A DNA stretch of 7,620 nt, from assembly GCA_013694945.1 (NCBI GenBank), contig JACDBM010000356.1:1-7620 (forward strand), read 5' to 3'. Source of the stretch: Chthoniobacterales bacterium. GTDB taxonomy: Bacteria > Verrucomicrobiota > Verrucomicrobiia > Chthoniobacterales > UBA10450. Below, piece after piece: positions 6,746-7,620 of this stretch (position 1 is its first letter; every line of letters begins with the position of its first letter). A program made the position numbers and the translations under genes. The notes beneath the pieces are model-generated. The model was not told where the DNA came from. It saw nothing but the letters and a program-made list of their open reading frames with translations, and did no database searches.

Positions 6746-7620
6746 ATGAAACCTCCGCCGAAGATTGCAATCATCAGCGCCTTCGCGGCGTTGTATGTGA
6801 TCTGGGGCTCGACCTACCTAGGGATTCTGTTTGCGATTGAATCCATTCCGCCGCTGCTCATGGCCGGATCGCGCTACTTCACGGCGGGCATGCTCCTGTA
6901 CGCCTTCGCACGACTACAAGGCGCGGCGCGTTCCGGCTGGGCGGACTGGCGGACCGCGGCCATCGTCGGAGCTGCGCTCCTGCTCGGCGGGAATGGCGGG
7001 GTCACGCTCGCGGAGCAGTTCGTCGCCTCGGGACTCGCCGCGGTTGTCATCGCCACAGTTCCGATCTACATCGCGCTTCTCGGCTGGCTTACCGGCTCCG
7101 CGCCCCGCCCCACTCGCATCGTCTGGCTTGGTCTGGCCGGCGGCTTTTGCGGCGTGGCAATTCTGCTCTGGCCCTCCCTGCACTTCGCCTCCCCGGAACA
7201 TCCGCATGCGCTCGCTGGGATGCTCATTCTGCTCTTCTCCGCTTTTTCCTGGTCTGCGGGTTCGCTCTACTCGCGTCGGGCGAAAAACGCGCCCTCGCCA
7301 TTTCTCGCCGCTGGTCAGCAGATGCTTTGCGGTGGCGCGCTCATGTTCCTTTGCGGTCTCGCCCGGGGCGAGCACCAACATTTCGATCTGCATCGCGTAA
7401 CGTGGCTCTCCTTCGGCGCTTGGATTTATCTCGTGCTTATCGGGGCGATCGTTGGCTTTACTGCTTACATTTGGCTGCTGCGCCACTGCGACCCTGCCAA
7501 GGTCGCGACCTACGCCTACGTGAATCCCATCGTGGCGGTCATTCTGGGCGCCGTCTTTGCCGGCGAGGCGCTCACAATGCGCACCACGGTTGCGGCCGGC
7601 TTGATCATTGGCTCTGTCGC
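6746..7620 (+). CDS. EamA-family (DMT superfamily, YedA-like) transporter, 3' end missing
   Basis: The frame opens at ATG 6746 and is still open at the right edge after 291 codons, so the gene is 3'-partial; family members are near 300 residues, so little is missing. The product is almost entirely hydrophobic, with about ten helices in two EamA repeats (roughly 10-140 and 157-290). ALYVIWGSTYLGI at 15-27 followed by IPPLLMAGSRYFTAGML at 34-50 is typical of the YedA/RhaT-like subgroup. The second repeat contains the usual YAYVNPIVAVILG, at 257-269. These inner-membrane proteins export or import small metabolites or drugs; the substrate cannot be inferred. It is preceded by 163 nt of non-coding sequence and may have its own promoter. 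No clear ribosome-binding site precedes the ATG. An overlapping plus-strand frame at 6831-7400 in another phase is a shadow. Confidence 0.92.
   Translation, partial: MKPPPKIAIISAFAALYVIWGSTYLGILFAIESIPPLLMAGSRYFTAGMLLYAFARLQGAARSGWADWRTAAIVGAALLLGGNGGVTLAEQFVASGLAAVVIATVPIYIALLGWLTGSAPRPTRIVWLGLAGGFCGVAILLWPSLHFASPEHPHALAGMLILLFSAFSWSAGSLYSRRAKNAPSPFLAAGQQMLCGGALMFLCGLARGEHQHFDLHRVTWLSFGAWIYLVLIGAIVGFTAYIWLLRHCDPAKVATYAYVNPIVAVILGAVFAGEALTMRTTVAAGLIIGSV

Noticed and set aside
6831..7400. Plus-strand open frame (189 codons) at the right end
   Set aside because: It is out of phase with the EamA transporter frame that opens at 6746, and its Ser/Arg/Pro-rich product is typical of a shifted GC-rich gene.

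Overview
The window looks like ordinary chromosome from a high-GC Gram-negative bacterium. The lipopolysaccharide-export ATPase LptB shows that it has an LPS-type outer membrane. Long-form HPF next to lptB, sparse Shine-Dalgarno motifs and the overall protein style suggest the Verrucomicrobia (Chthoniobacterales-like soil lineages). That placement is an impression from sequence style and has not been tested with a search. I see no phage, CRISPR, toxin-antitoxin or complete insertion sequence, and no tRNA or rRNA.

Layout. (1) Bases 1-1008, plus strand: the 3' part of lptB, then a long-form ribosome hibernation factor gene (hpf) 14 nt downstream, probably co-transcribed. (2) Bases 1074-2491, minus strand, convergent with hpf: two uncharacterised membrane-protein genes joined by a 4-nt ATGA overlap. 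The first is a short single-pass anchored protein with an REEFPFSHFPMYSSF stretch. The second is a polytopic protein resembling HTTM/DoxX-type membrane proteins. (3) Bases 2492-2821: a divergent intergenic region. It holds a decayed 3' fragment of a paralogue of the next gene and a small direct repeat. (4) Bases 2822-6253, plus strand: a 609-residue APC-family amino-acid permease with a fused C-terminal UspA-like domain, followed 9 nt later by full-length serA (serine biosynthesis). (5) Bases 6328-6582: a small GlsB/YeaQ-type membrane stress protein. (6) Bases 6746-7620: an EamA/YedA-like drug/metabolite transporter running off the right edge.

Functional links. lptB and hpf form the familiar envelope/stress neighbourhood. 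The permease and serA are tightly spaced and may form an amino-acid-related transcription unit. The most interesting item is the orphan USP-domain tail at about 2643-2795. It implies that a second permease of the same kind once stood just upstream of the intact one and was largely lost. The ATGA-coupled membrane pair is the best candidate for an undescribed two-component system, but its function cannot be read from sequence alone.
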